In this document: positions 1 to 9,635 of the stretch, in pieces
Position numbering within the stretch: position 1 is the stretch's first letter
How the letters are laid out: each line of letters opens with the position of its first letter
Source: Pseudomonas sp. GGS8
Lineage (GTDB): Bacteria; Pseudomonadota; Gammaproteobacteria; Pseudomonadales; Pseudomonadaceae
Length of the DNA stretch: 64,000 nucleotides
Reading direction: 5' to 3'
Assembly: GCF_024168645.1 (NCBI RefSeq)
Contig: NZ_JALJWF010000001.1
Span: 2,223,001 to 2,287,000, forward strand
The notes under the pieces: generated by a model
The model's database searches: none
Told to the model about the DNA's origin: nothing
What the model saw: only the letters and a program-made list of their open reading frames with translations
Program-made: the position numbers and the translations under genes

Positions 1-33
1 CGCAGCTGGACCAAGATCAAGTCCGGTAAATAA
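1..33 (+). CDS. C-terminal tail of a polyamine-binding protein (partial)
   Basis: The first ten codons read RSWTKIKSGK and then stop. This is almost identical to the last ten residues of the complete polyamine receptor ending at 1368 ([10 protein letters not shown]). The window therefore opens inside a tandem paralogue of that receptor. In P. aeruginosa the corresponding gene is spuD, the putrescine receptor. Only the tail is visible, so the substrate cannot be judged. Confidence 0.75.
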   Translation, partial: RSWTKIKSGK

Positions 34-43
34 GTAATTAACC

Positions 44-143
44 TGTAGCAGCTGCCGAAGGCTGCGTTGAGGTCCGAAGGACCTCCGCTTTTCGACAACA
101 CAACTGCTTCGCAGCTGAACGCAGCCTGCGGCGGCTGCTACAG
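44..143. repeat. Intergenic inverted repeat (GCAGCTGCCGAAGGCTGCG type)
   Basis: Two arms of roughly 25 bases, beginning TGTAGCAGCTGCCGAAGG and ending CGGCGGCTGCTACAGG, face each other across a GC-rich loop that contains its own small hairpin. This belongs to a Pseudomonas intergenic repeat family distinct from the GTGGGAGCGGG REP. It lies between the two tandem receptor genes, where a stem could trim or stabilise the polyamine operon mRNA. The rest of the gap, 144-270, holds only a leader with an AGAGGA ribosome-binding site just upstream of the next gene. Confidence 0.7.
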
Positions 144-228
144 GATCTTCATAAAGTTTGCTGGAACGGTTTTTCGAGGGTAAGTTGCGCGCCGGTTTTG
201 TTGTCAGGCAGCCATGGCTGTCATGTAG

Positions 229-1368
<1,140 letters not shown>

Positions 1369-1429
1369 CTTCAACCTATCCAGGTTCGCCACGTTGAGCG
1401 AACTGCAAATTCTGTTGGGAGTTTCGTAA

Positions 1430-2572
1430 ATGGCAGTTGCCTCCGGCGCCTATAAGAAAGCCCTCGAGGGCGACCAATCACCTAAACAGGTGTTGGTCAA
1501 AATCGACCGGGTCACCAAAAAGTTCGACGAGACGATTGCCGTGGACGACGTGTCCCTGGAAATCAAGAAAGGCGAAATCTTCGCCTTGCTCGGCGGCTCG
1601 GGTTCGGGCAAATCCACCTTGCTGCGGATGCTGGCAGGTTTCGAACGGCCCACGGAGGGGCGCATTTTTCTCGATGGCGTAGACATCACTGACATGCCGC
1701 CGTACGAGCGGCCGATCAACATGATGTTCCAGTCCTACGCCTTGTTCCCGCACATGACCGTGGCGCAGAACATCGCCTTCGGTCTCAAGCAGGACAAGAT
1801 CCCGACGGCCGAGGTCGACGCCCGTGTGGCCGAGATGCTCAAGCTGGTGCAGATGAGTGAGTACGCCAAGCGCAAACCGCATCAGTTGTCTGGTGGTCAG
1901 CGTCAGCGCGTGGCCCTGGCGCGTTCGTTGGCCAAGCGGCCGAAGCTGTTGCTGCTCGACGAACCGATGGGCGCGCTGGACAAGAAGCTGCGCTCGCAAA
2001 TGCAGCTGGAACTGGTCGAGATCATCGAGCGCGTCGGCGTAACCTGCGTCATGGTGACCCACGATCAGGAAGAGGCCATGACCATGGCCGAACGCATCGC
2101 GATCATGCATCTGGGCTGGATCGCCCAGATCGGCAGCCCGATCGACATCTACGAAACCCCGACCAGCCGCCTGGTCTGCGAATTCATCGGCAACGTCAAT
2201 ATCTTTGAAGGCGAAGTGGTGGATGACGCCGAGGGCCATGCGCTGATCACCTGCAAGGATCTGGACCGCAACATTTACGTGGGGCACGGCATCAGCACCT
2301 CGGTGCAGGACAAGTCCGTTACCTATGCGATCCGTCCGGAAAAACTGCTGGTGACGGCCGACATGCCGACCTGCGAACACAACTGGTCCAGCGGCAAGGT
2401 GCACGACATCGCCTACCTGGGCGGCCATTCGGTGTTCTACGTCGAACTGCCGAGCGGCAAGCTGGTGCAGTCCTTTGTCGCCAACGCCGAGCGCCGTGGC
2501 CAGCGCCCGACCTGGGGTGATCAGGTTTACGTGTGGTGGGAAGACGACAGCGGCGTGGTACTTCGCTCATGA
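1430..2572 (+). CDS. spuF: Polyamine ABC transporter ATP-binding protein (SpuF/PotG family)
   Basis: This cytoplasmic ATPase energises polyamine import. The 380-residue protein has the expected order: Walker A GGSGSGKST near residue 55, signature LSGGQRQRV near 153, Walker B LLLLDEPMGALD, the H-loop THDQEEA, and a C-terminal TOBE-like regulatory domain. A start at 1430 follows a GGGAG ribosome-binding site. Its stop overlaps the start of the next permease gene (ATGA), so translation is probably coupled. The length and C-terminal extension match PotG-type rather than shorter amino-acid ATPases. Confidence 0.93.
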   Translation: MAVASGAYKKALEGDQSPKQVLVKIDRVTKKFDETIAVDDVSLEIKKGEIFALLGGSGSGKSTLLRMLAGFERPTEGRIFLDGVDITDMPPYERPINMMFQSYALFPHMTVAQNIAFGLKQDKIPTAEVDARVAEMLKLVQMSEYAKRKPHQLSGGQRQRVALARSLAKRPKLLLLDEPMGALDKKLRSQMQLELVEIIERVGVTCVMVTHDQEEAMTMAERIAIMHLGWIAQIGSPIDIYETPTSRLVCEFIGNVNIFEGEVVDDAEGHALITCKDLDRNIYVGHGISTSVQDKSVTYAIRPEKLLVTADMPTCEHNWSSGKVHDIAYLGGHSVFYVELPSGKLVQSFVANAERRGQRPTWGDQVYVWWEDDSGVVLRS

Positions 2573-3489
2573 ACATGCGCAAACTCAAACGCCGGCTCAA
2601 TCGAATACTTCCCGGTGGCCGTCAGCTGGTCATCGGGGTTCCGTTCATCTGGCTGTTCCTGTTCTTCATGCTGCCGTTCTTCATCGTGTTGAAGATCAGC
2701 TTCGCCGAAGCCGACGTGGCCATTCCGCCATACACCGAGATCTACACTTTCGTTGACCAGAAACTGCAGGTGCTGCTCAACCTGGCCAACTACGCGATGC
2801 TCGGCGACGACGAGTTGTACATCGCCGCCTACCTTGGCTCGTTGAAGATGGCGCTGTTCAGCACCATCCTTTGTCTGCTGATCGGCTACCCGATGGCCTA
2901 TGGCATCGCCACCGCCCGCAAAGAGTTGCAAACGGTGCTGGTGCTGCTGATTATGATGCCGACCTGGACGGCGATCCTGATCCGCGTGTATGCGTGGATG
3001 GGCATCCTCAGCAACAACGGCTTGCTCAACGGTTTCCTGATGAGCATGGGCTGGATCGACGAGCCGTTGCAGATCCTCAATACCAACCTGGCGGTCTATA
3101 TCGGGGTGGTTTACTCCTATCTGCCATTCATGATCCTGCCGCTCTACGCCAACCTGGTGAAACACGATCACAGCCTGCTGGAAGCCGCGTCGGACCTCGG
3201 TTCGAGCAACTTCAACAGTTTCTGGAAGATCACCGTGCCGCTGTCGAAAAACGGCATTATCGCAGGCGCAATGCTGGTATTCATCCCGGTGGTGGGGGAG
3301 TTCGTGATCCCGGAACTGCTCGGCGGTCCGGAAACCCTGATGATCGGTAAAGTGCTCTGGCAAGAGTTCTTCAACAACCGTGACTGGCCGGTGGCGTCTG
3401 CCCTGGCGGTGGTGATGCTGGCAATCCTGATTGTGCCGATCATCCTGTTCAACCGCAGTCAGGCCAAGGAAATGGAGGGTAAAGAATGA
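2569..3489 (+). CDS. spuG: Polyamine ABC transporter permease (SpuG/PotH family)
   Basis: This inner-membrane permease subunit has 306 residues. It shows about six hydrophobic segments and the binding-protein-dependent transport loop EAASDLGSSNFNSFWKITVPLSKNG, which contacts the ATPase. I chose the ATG at 2569 because it overlaps the upstream stop as ATGA; an upstream in-frame GTG at 2533 would add 12 residues reading through the ATPase gene. Its own stop overlaps the next permease. The pair forms the heterodimeric channel of the transporter. Confidence 0.92.
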   Translation: MNMRKLKRRLNRILPGGRQLVIGVPFIWLFLFFMLPFFIVLKISFAEADVAIPPYTEIYTFVDQKLQVLLNLANYAMLGDDELYIAAYLGSLKMALFSTILCLLIGYPMAYGIATARKELQTVLVLLIMMPTWTAILIRVYAWMGILSNNGLLNGFLMSMGWIDEPLQILNTNLAVYIGVVYSYLPFMILPLYANLVKHDHSLLEAASDLGSSNFNSFWKITVPLSKNGIIAGAMLVFIPVVGEFVIPELLGGPETLMIGKVLWQEFFNNRDWPVASALAVVMLAILIVPIILFNRSQAKEMEGKE

Positions 3490-4376
3490 AGCGCTTCCGT
3501 TTCTCGAACCTGATGCTGGTGCTGGGTCTGCTGTTCATCTACGCGCCAATGCTGATTCTGGTGATCTACTCGTTCAACGCCTCGAAACTGGTGACGGTGT
3601 GGGGCGGCTGGTCGGTGAAGTGGTATGTCGGCCTGCTCGACAACACCCAATTGATGGGCTCAGTGGTGCGCTCGCTGGAAATCGCCTGCTACACGGCGAT
3701 AGCGGCGGTGGCATTGGGGACGCTGGCGGCGTTCGTGCTGACCCGCATCACCCGCTTCAAGGGCCGCACGCTGTTCGGTGGCTTGGTCACCGCACCGCTG
3801 GTGATGCCGGAAGTGATCACCGGGCTGTCGCTGTTGCTGCTGTTCGTGGCCATGGCGCAAATGATCGGCTGGCCGCAGGAGCGCGGCATCGTCACCATCT
3901 GGATCGCTCACACCACATTCTGTGCGGCCTATGTGGCGGTGGTGGTATCGGCGCGCTTGCGTGAGCTGGATTTGTCGATCGAAGAAGCGGCCATGGACCT
4001 CGGTGCGCGGCCGTGGAAGGTGTTCTTCCTGATCACCATCCCGATGATCGCGCCGTCACTGGCGGCCGGCGGCATGATGTCGTTTGCCTTGTCCCTGGAT
4101 GACCTGGTGCTGGCGAGCTTTGTGTCGGGGCCGGGTTCCACGACCCTGCCAATGGAAGTGTTCTCGGCGGTGCGCCTGGGCGTGAAGCCCGAGATCAACG
4201 CCGTGGCTAGTCTGATTCTGCTGGCGGTATCGCTGGTGACGTTCCTGGTCTGGTTCTTCAGTCGCCGTGCCGAAGAAATTCGCAAGCGTGCGATCCAGCA
4301 AGCCATCGAGGAAGGCGCTGCCGACTCCTGGAAACAACCGGACATACGTCGGGCGCAGGCGCCGGAAGCGGCTTGA
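3486..4376 (+). CDS. spuH: Polyamine ABC transporter permease (SpuH/PotI family)
   Basis: This is the second inner-membrane permease, 296 residues with six predicted membrane spans. The EAA loop reads EEAAMDLGARPWKVFFLITIP near residue 165. The start codon overlaps the stop of the previous permease (ATGA), completing a receptor-ATPase-permease-permease operon. After the stop there is no strong terminator, only a variant REP hairpin at 4417-4461, which probably forms the 3' boundary against the convergent acylase gene. Confidence 0.92.
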   Translation: MKRFRFSNLMLVLGLLFIYAPMLILVIYSFNASKLVTVWGGWSVKWYVGLLDNTQLMGSVVRSLEIACYTAIAAVALGTLAAFVLTRITRFKGRTLFGGLVTAPLVMPEVITGLSLLLLFVAMAQMIGWPQERGIVTIWIAHTTFCAAYVAVVVSARLRELDLSIEEAAMDLGARPWKVFFLITIPMIAPSLAAGGMMSFALSLDDLVLASFVSGPGSTTLPMEVFSAVRLGVKPEINAVASLILLAVSLVTFLVWFFSRRAEEIRKRAIQQAIEEGAADSWKQPDIRRAQAPEAA

Positions 4377-4416
4377 GCCCGATGGGTTGACCACCGTTGC
4401 GTGGCAAGCCCAAATC

Positions 4417-4461
4417 CCTGTGGGAGCGGCGGTGCGACGATTCGACTTGCCCGCGATGGCG
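4417..4461. repeat. REP variant with an extended loop
   Basis: The left half CTGTGGGAGCGG and right half CTTGCCCGCGATGGCG of a normal REP are separated by GCGGTGCGACGATTCGA instead of the usual GG. A near-identical variant lies at 48644-48688 in the opposite orientation, so the insertion is an inherited subtype and not a local mutation. It sits between the convergent spuH and acylase genes. Confidence 0.75.
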
Positions 4462-4481
4462 TCAGTCCAACCAACAGAAAT

Positions 4482-6893
4482 CTATTGCGCTGAACGCGCC
4501 GGCAACAGCTTCAAGGTGCTGCGGGTATTGGCCGTCACTTCTTCCTCATTGAAATTCGCCTGGTAATAAACCCCTTCGATATACGCCTCGGCCTGATCGG
4601 CATAGTGGCTGTCGAACGGTACGCCGCTCTGGCCCACCGGGTTGATGGTCAGGCTGTGGGCCGGGTCGGCGAAGTCGATCAGTCGCCGGGTCGACGGGCC
4701 GTAAGTCACGGGCCACGGCGCAGGGCCGATCTTGGCCGAGAGGTTGTTCGGTACTTCGTGGGTGCCGGGTGCCGCGAACGGGCCAACGTTGAAGATCCGG
4801 TCCAGCGGCTTTTGCATCCCCAGCGGATGGCCGTGGGTCAGAGTGTGCGCCTTGCCCCACTGCCATTGCGCGGTATTGGCGCCAAGGGTGGTTTTGAGAT
4901 GAGCCATGCTCGCTTGCCAGGCCACCTTGACCGTATCGGCGCGGGTTTCCTTGCCGGGAGTGTTGCGGTTGTCCCACCACGGCGAATCGGCGGAGGCCGC
5001 CAGGCGCGGCAGCGTGGCGTCGATCACCCGGGTCGCAAGCAGCGTTTCGAAGAAGTCATTGCCCAGTTCATCGCGCATCGCCGCGTCGGCGAGGTTGAAC
5101 AGGAACTGGTTGAACAGGGTGGCGTTGATGGAGTCCAGCGGGTAATCGCCGCTCCACTGCGCCAGTTGCTCCACCAGTTTGAGCTCGGCGGGATCACTCA
5201 CCACTTCTCGCAGCACCGGCAACAACGGCGCCAGCAAACGTGGACCGTAGGCGGTGGTGGTGCCCAGTTGCAGCTTCTGGTTGGCCGCGTTGTCCCACTT
5301 CACGTTCTTGTCGCTGAGCTGGCGATTGAGCTGCTGCCCGCGATCGGCGAGGTTGTAGTAACCAGGAATCTCCATGCCGGTCGGCGACACCGGTTGGAAG
5401 TTGGCCGAGACGATATAGCCCCGCGCCGGGTTTTCTTCCTGCGGGTTGGCGCTGAACGGATAAAAACCTTCCTTGTCCGCCTGAGGGGTGCTGCCGTCGA
5501 GGATGAAACCGGGCTTCACCCCGGTCGGGCGTTTGGGCAGCAGCGCCGAGGCCCACCAGCCGATGTCGCCTTTGGCGTTGGCGTAGACGATGTTCAGCCC
5601 TGGAGCCTGAACCTTGGCGGCCGCGGCGCGGGCCTTGGCCAGGGTGTCAGCGCGGTTGAGCTGGTAGAAGCCGTCGAGGATCGGATTCGGGGTTTCGAGG
5701 AACGCCCACCACATGGCGACCGGCGTCTTGCTGGCGGCAGTGCCAAGCGCATCGTTGATGATCGGGCCGTGGGGCGACTGGCGCAAAGTCAACGTGACCG
5801 GTGACTGACCTTTCACCGCAATCTGTTGTTCGGTGTTGACCATGTCCACCCATTTGCCGCGATACCAGACCTGGTTCGGGTTGTCCGGGTTGACCTTCTC
5901 GGCGATCAGGTCCAGGTCGTCGTTCTGGAACATCGTCAGGCTCCAGCCGAAGTCCAGGTTGTGGCCGAGAAACGCAAACGGCACCAGCGCCTGATGGTAG
6001 CCATAAAGTTCGAAGCCCGGCGCCGACAGGTGCGCTTCGTACCATACCGACGGTACCGAGAAGCGAATGTGCGGGTCACCGGCCAGCAGCGGCTTGCCGC
6101 TTTTGCTGCGGTTGCCGGAAATCACCCAGGCGTTGCTGCCTTCGAATTGCGGCAGGCCGTGGTCGGCCAGCGCCTGTTCACTCAGGCGGGCGAGGGCGTT
6201 CAGATCTTTCCAGTCACTGGCGGCGAGCGTCGGCGCAGGGTTGGCGTGACCTTTGACCAGCACGCCCTTGGGCTGCCAGTCGAGATCGAAAATGTTCAGG
6301 TACTCGCTGCCCAGTTGGTCGCGCACGTAAGTCAGCAAGGGTTCGGTGCGAAACGCTGCGGCAAAACTGTAGGCCATGTAGCCGGCGATGCTGATGCTGT
6401 CTTCGGTGGTGAAAGGGCGCTTGGGGATCCCCAGTACGTCGAACTCTACCGGCGCAGCGTGGCTGTCCTGATATTGATTGATACCGTCCAGATAGGCTTG
6501 CAGGGCCTTCCATGCCGGCGACTGACGATCCAGCGCGGCCACGTAGCTTTCGGCCCGTTCGCGAATGCGCAGGCTGCGAAACAGTTTGTCGGTGTCGATC
6601 AGTTTCGGGCCGAGGACTTCGGCCAGCTCGCCACGGGCCAGGCGTCGCACGGCTTCCATCTGGAACAATCGGTCCTGGGCATGCACGTAGCCAAGGGCGC
6701 GATAGAGGTCGGTTTCGTTTTCGGCACGGATATGCGGCACGCCGCGCTCGTCGTAGTGCACGGTCACCGAACCCTGCAGATGCTGCAACGTCACCTGGCC
6801 CTGGCGCGTCGGTTGTTTGCTGTACACATACCAGCCGCCCCCGGCGACGAGCACGACGATCAGCAAGGCAAGTACGGTCAGGACGCGTTTCAT
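4482..6893 (-). CDS. hacB: Penicillin acylase family Ntn hydrolase, candidate acyl-homoserine-lactone acylase HacB
   Basis: This is a secreted or periplasmic amidase precursor, 803 residues, the typical length of the family. An N-terminal hydrophobic segment (residues 5-20) is an export signal or anchor. The hallmark is GSNAW, where Ser253 would become the N-terminal nucleophile of the beta subunit after autocleavage of the alpha/linker part. HPLGMQKPLDRIFNVG-like and late Asn/Arg motifs are also present. The start at 6893 is preceded by AAGGAG at ideal spacing; longer starts are unlikely. In P. aeruginosa the gene just downstream of spuH (PA0305) is hacB, which degrades long-chain acyl-homoserine lactones. 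Synteny suggests the same role, but substrate cannot be read from sequence. Confidence 0.85.
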   Translation of the reverse strand: MKRVLTVLALLIVVLVAGGGWYVYSKQPTRQGQVTLQHLQGSVTVHYDERGVPHIRAENETDLYRALGYVHAQDRLFQMEAVRRLARGELAEVLGPKLIDTDKLFRSLRIRERAESYVAALDRQSPAWKALQAYLDGINQYQDSHAAPVEFDVLGIPKRPFTTEDSISIAGYMAYSFAAAFRTEPLLTYVRDQLGSEYLNIFDLDWQPKGVLVKGHANPAPTLAASDWKDLNALARLSEQALADHGLPQFEGSNAWVISGNRSKSGKPLLAGDPHIRFSVPSVWYEAHLSAPGFELYGYHQALVPFAFLGHNLDFGWSLTMFQNDDLDLIAEKVNPDNPNQVWYRGKWVDMVNTEQQIAVKGQSPVTLTLRQSPHGPIINDALGTAASKTPVAMWWAFLETPNPILDGFYQLNRADTLAKARAAAAKVQAPGLNIVYANAKGDIGWWASALLPKRPTGVKPGFILDGSTPQADKEGFYPFSANPQEENPARGYIVSANFQPVSPTGMEIPGYYNLADRGQQLNRQLSDKNVKWDNAANQKLQLGTTTAYGPRLLAPLLPVLREVVSDPAELKLVEQLAQWSGDYPLDSINATLFNQFLFNLADAAMRDELGNDFFETLLATRVIDATLPRLAASADSPWWDNRNTPGKETRADTVKVAWQASMAHLKTTLGANTAQWQWGKAHTLTHGHPLGMQKPLDRIFNVGPFAAPGTHEVPNNLSAKIGPAPWPVTYGPSTRRLIDFADPAHSLTINPVGQSGVPFDSHYADQAEAYIEGVYYQANFNEEEVTANTRSTLKLLPARSAQ

Positions 6894-6996
6894 GGTGACT
6901 CCTTGTTCTTTCGGGGTTGCCACCCATGCGGGCTGCAAACGTGTAGCACAGACCTCCGGCACCGGGCATCACGGTCCTGGAAAAGTCAGGAATGCC

Positions 6997-7575
6997 TTAC
7001 TTCACCTTCGCAGGCCACGGGCAGTAGCAACCCACCGCCAGTGTGTGGGTGGCGTTCACCGTCCGGCCTTCGTTCAGCGCTTGCAGGATGGGCTCGATAA
7101 AACTGTTGCTTGAATTGCAGGTCAGGCCTTCGCTGTACGGGCCGAAATAGGCCAGCTTGCCGTCGCGGTCCCAGATCGCCACTGCCGGGCTGGCGGGGAT
7201 TTGTTCGGAGCCTGGCAGGACCGTGATGTTTTTAAGGCGGCTCAAGGTGCCGGGCAACTGACCGTGGCTGCCGGGCTTTTGTACCGTATAGAATTCGACG
7301 CCTTGCGGTACATAGTGCTCAACCAGTTCGGTCAGGTGTTGTTGGTTGCCGACATTGCACGGGCAGGCCGGGTCCCAGAAGTGCACCAGGCGAATGGCGC
7401 CGGGGCCGGCGAGTTCGTCCGGCAGGCGCAACGGGTCGCCGGAGAATACGGCAGTGTGCGAACTGAATGCCCGCAGGTAGCGTCCCTGAAACCAGTCGTA
7501 AGCGGCCCACAGCACGCCGGCACACACGAGGGCGAGCAGACTGGCAAGCAGTGTGGTGCGATAGGCCGGACGCAT
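6997..7575 (-). CDS. Membrane-anchored thioredoxin-fold protein (DUF6436-like)
   Basis: The 192-residue protein begins with one hydrophobic segment (about residues 8-25) and then a periplasmic domain. The region WDPACPCN resembles a thioredoxin-like active site with a CPC instead of a CXXC motif. Further Cys residues near the C-terminus (GCYC) may bind metal or form disulfides. The ATG at 7575 has GAGGA nine bases upstream; a TTG at 7584 directly abuts that site and is less likely. DUF6436 assignment is from memory of Pseudomonas homologues. Function is unknown; a thiol-redox role is inferred. Confidence 0.75.
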   Translation of the reverse strand: MRPAYRTTLLASLLALVCAGVLWAAYDWFQGRYLRAFSSHTAVFSGDPLRLPDELAGPGAIRLVHFWDPACPCNVGNQQHLTELVEHYVPQGVEFYTVQKPGSHGQLPGTLSRLKNITVLPGSEQIPASPAVAIWDRDGKLAYFGPYSEGLTCNSSNSFIEPILQALNEGRTVNATHTLAVGCYCPWPAKVK

Positions 7576-7672
7576 GGGTTTCAATCCTCGAAGGTCGGCT
7601 AGCTTGCCATGCTTGCTGCGACAGATGAATATCGCAGGCCCATAAAGTCTGTTTCATGCTTTGGAATGCCCC

Positions 7673-8620
7673 ATGTCTGCCACTTTCGACCCCGATCATT
7701 TGCGTGCCAGCCTGCGGCCATTGACCGAGTGGCAGCCGCTGTCGACGGAGGCCATGGCCTATCAGCGTTTTTACGGGCTGGATTTTGCGCAACGAACCCT
7801 GCGCCGTGGCCTGGGGCGTTTCGAGGTTGAGGGCTATGAAGTGGTCAGCCAGCTCTGGTGGCCCGAGCGGGCGAAGGCGACGCTGTTTTTGTTTCACGGC
7901 TTCTACGATCACACCGGGCTCTACCGGCATGTGATCGAGTGGGCGCTGGACCAGGGTTTTGCCGTGATCGCCTGTGACCTGCCAGGGCATGGCCTGTCCA
8001 GTGGCGAACGAGCGAGCATCAAGGACTTCGCCGAGTACCAGAGCACCCTGCAAGGGCTGCTGGCCGAGGCGCAGTCGTTGGGTCTTCCGCAGCCCTGGCA
8101 CTTGTGCGGGCAAAGCACCGGCGGGGCGATCGTGATCGATCATGTGCTCAATCAAGGCGCGAGCAGCCCGGCCCAGGGGCAAGTGATTCTGCTGTCGCCC
8201 TTGGTGCGGCCGCGTGCCTGGGGCTGGTCGCGGCTCAGTTATTACCTGCTCAAGCCGTTTGTCAAAGGCATCGCCCGGCGTTTCAGCGAGAACTCCAACG
8301 ACCCTGATTTCCTCGCGTTCCTGCAAGCCGATCCGCTGCAACCGCTGCGCCTGCCCACGGCGTGGGTCGGTGCGCTGGGACGTTGGATCAAGCGTATCGA
8401 AGCGGCACCGGGCAGCCCGCGGCGGCCGCTGATCGTGCAGGGGCAGGCAGACATGACGGTGGATTGGCAGCACAACCTTGAAGTGTTGCGGAGCAAGTTC
8501 GATCGGCCTCAGGTGCTGATGCTGCCGCAGGCGCGGCATCATCTGGCGAATGAGTCGCCGGGGTTACGGCAGGAGTATTTCGGGTTTTTGAGCAAGCGGA
8601 TCAAGGGGCGGAATCTTTAG
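7673..8620 (+). CDS. Alpha/beta hydrolase, lysophospholipase family
   Basis: The 315-residue protein has a serine-hydrolase fold of the monoglyceride lipase/lysophospholipase (Hydrolase_4) type. The oxyanion segment HGFYDHTGLYRH lies near residue 70, CDLPGHGLSSGERASI follows, and the nucleophile elbow GQSTGG contains the catalytic Ser. A late ARHHLANE provides the His. No signal peptide is visible, so it is probably cytoplasmic or peripheral. I used ATG 7673 in place of the upstream TTG at 7661. A REP pair follows immediately downstream. The natural substrate is unknown. Confidence 0.85.
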   Translation: MSATFDPDHLRASLRPLTEWQPLSTEAMAYQRFYGLDFAQRTLRRGLGRFEVEGYEVVSQLWWPERAKATLFLFHGFYDHTGLYRHVIEWALDQGFAVIACDLPGHGLSSGERASIKDFAEYQSTLQGLLAEAQSLGLPQPWHLCGQSTGGAIVIDHVLNQGASSPAQGQVILLSPLVRPRAWGWSRLSYYLLKPFVKGIARRFSENSNDPDFLAFLQADPLQPLRLPTAWVGALGRWIKRIEAAPGSPRRPLIVQGQADMTVDWQHNLEVLRSKFDRPQVLMLPQARHHLANESPGLRQEYFGFLSKRIKGRNL

Positions 8621-8635
8621 CGGTAGTCAGGGCCC

Positions 8636-8730
8636 CATCGCGAGCAAGCCCGCTCCCACAGGTTTTGTATTGGTCACAAATGGGTGACTTGCACAGGTCC
8701 ACTGTGGGAGCGGGCTTGCCCGCGATGGCG
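8636..8730. repeat. Inverted pair of REP sequences
   Basis: Two REP elements in opposite orientation (CATCGCGAGCAAGCCCGC and GGGAGCGGGCTTGCCCGCGA) are separated by about 40 bases. They can fold individually or together, and lie between the convergent lipase and DUF2059 genes. Confidence 0.85.
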
Positions 8731-8749
8731 ATCTGGCGGACACCAAAAA

Positions 8750-9502
8750 CTATTGGGCAAGGCTCGACGTGCTTTGCCCCACCGCCAACCCCGCCCGAAT
8801 CGCCGCCAGTGCCGCTTGATAGTAAGCCTTGCCTTCAGTGGATTCGGCAAAAGTCGAAAACTCTTCCAGCTCATCATCCGACAGGTCGCGATAGACATAC
8901 AGCAGCGTGTTGTTCAGGTCGGCGCCGATCTGCTCCATCAGGCGCTGGCGCTGACCGTTCAGCATGCCTTGAGCCTGACCGTCACCGAGCAGGCCAGGGA
9001 TCATCGAGCTCAGGCTGTCGGCCGCCACACCTGCGATCGCCAGGCTGACCTCTGCGCCGGCTTCGCGGGCGGGCAGGGCCTGGGCCAGGTGGCCGATGAT
9101 CAGCTGACGGGTATCGCTGGCCTGCATTTTCGGCAAGCCCTTGGCGTTTTTCGCCAATTGATCGCGACGGGTCGCCAGCAGCTCGGCGGCGACGATTTTC
9201 TTGCCCAATGGCGATTGAAAGAAGGTCAGTGCAGGGTTCGGGTCGGCGAGTTTCTTGCGCAGTTGCGCTTCGGCACGCTGGTCCATGGCCTTGGGGGCGA
9301 ACCGCTGATTGCTGTTGTTGACCAGGGCCTGGAACACTGCCGGTGGCAAGCTGTTCTGATAGCGCTGCTGAGCGGCCGAGAGAGCGTCGTTGAAATGCGC
9401 GCGTTGTTCTGGCCAACCGGCGACCTTGTACAACTGGTCGTGGCCGTCCGCCCAGGCGGGCAAAACGCAGAACATCAACAGTGAGAAAAGCAAGCGACGC
9501 AT
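8750..9502 (-). CDS. Secreted DUF2059-like protein
   Basis: The 250-residue protein starts with a clear signal peptide (MRRLLFSLLMFCVLPAWA, cleavage after AWA), so it is periplasmic. The rest is helical and charged. A late block DLSDDELEEFSTFAESTEGKAYY resembles the DUF2059 signature, where a YxxLsxeEL segment precedes an SxxGK motif. The start at 9502 has AGGAG upstream; the long upstream extension in the same frame is not coding. No catalytic motif is evident and the role is unknown. Confidence 0.75.
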   Translation of the reverse strand: MRRLLFSLLMFCVLPAWADGHDQLYKVAGWPEQRAHFNDALSAAQQRYQNSLPPAVFQALVNNSNQRFAPKAMDQRAEAQLRKKLADPNPALTFFQSPLGKKIVAAELLATRRDQLAKNAKGLPKMQASDTRQLIIGHLAQALPAREAGAEVSLAIAGVAADSLSSMIPGLLGDGQAQGMLNGQRQRLMEQIGADLNNTLLYVYRDLSDDELEEFSTFAESTEGKAYYQAALAAIRAGLAVGQSTSSLAQ

Positions 9503-9635
9503 AGGGGCTCCTGTCAGCAGGCGACTATTCTCCGTGCGACATTCGTACTTGTCGAGAATTCGTATCAGGTTGAGTACCTTATCCGACCAATCCTCCGCTG
9601 CGTGGCTCTGTCGGATTTGCGGGCACAGGAATACT

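Noticed and set aside
1478..2428. 316-codon open frame antisense to the polyamine ATPase gene
   Set aside because: Coding shadow with His/Gln/Arg-rich composition, not a protein-like sequence.
8636..8730. Repeated GTGGGAGCGGGC units across the window considered as CRISPR
   Set aside because: The units are palindromic, dispersed singly or in inverted pairs in intergenic gaps, and have no regular spacers or cas genes. They are REP elements.
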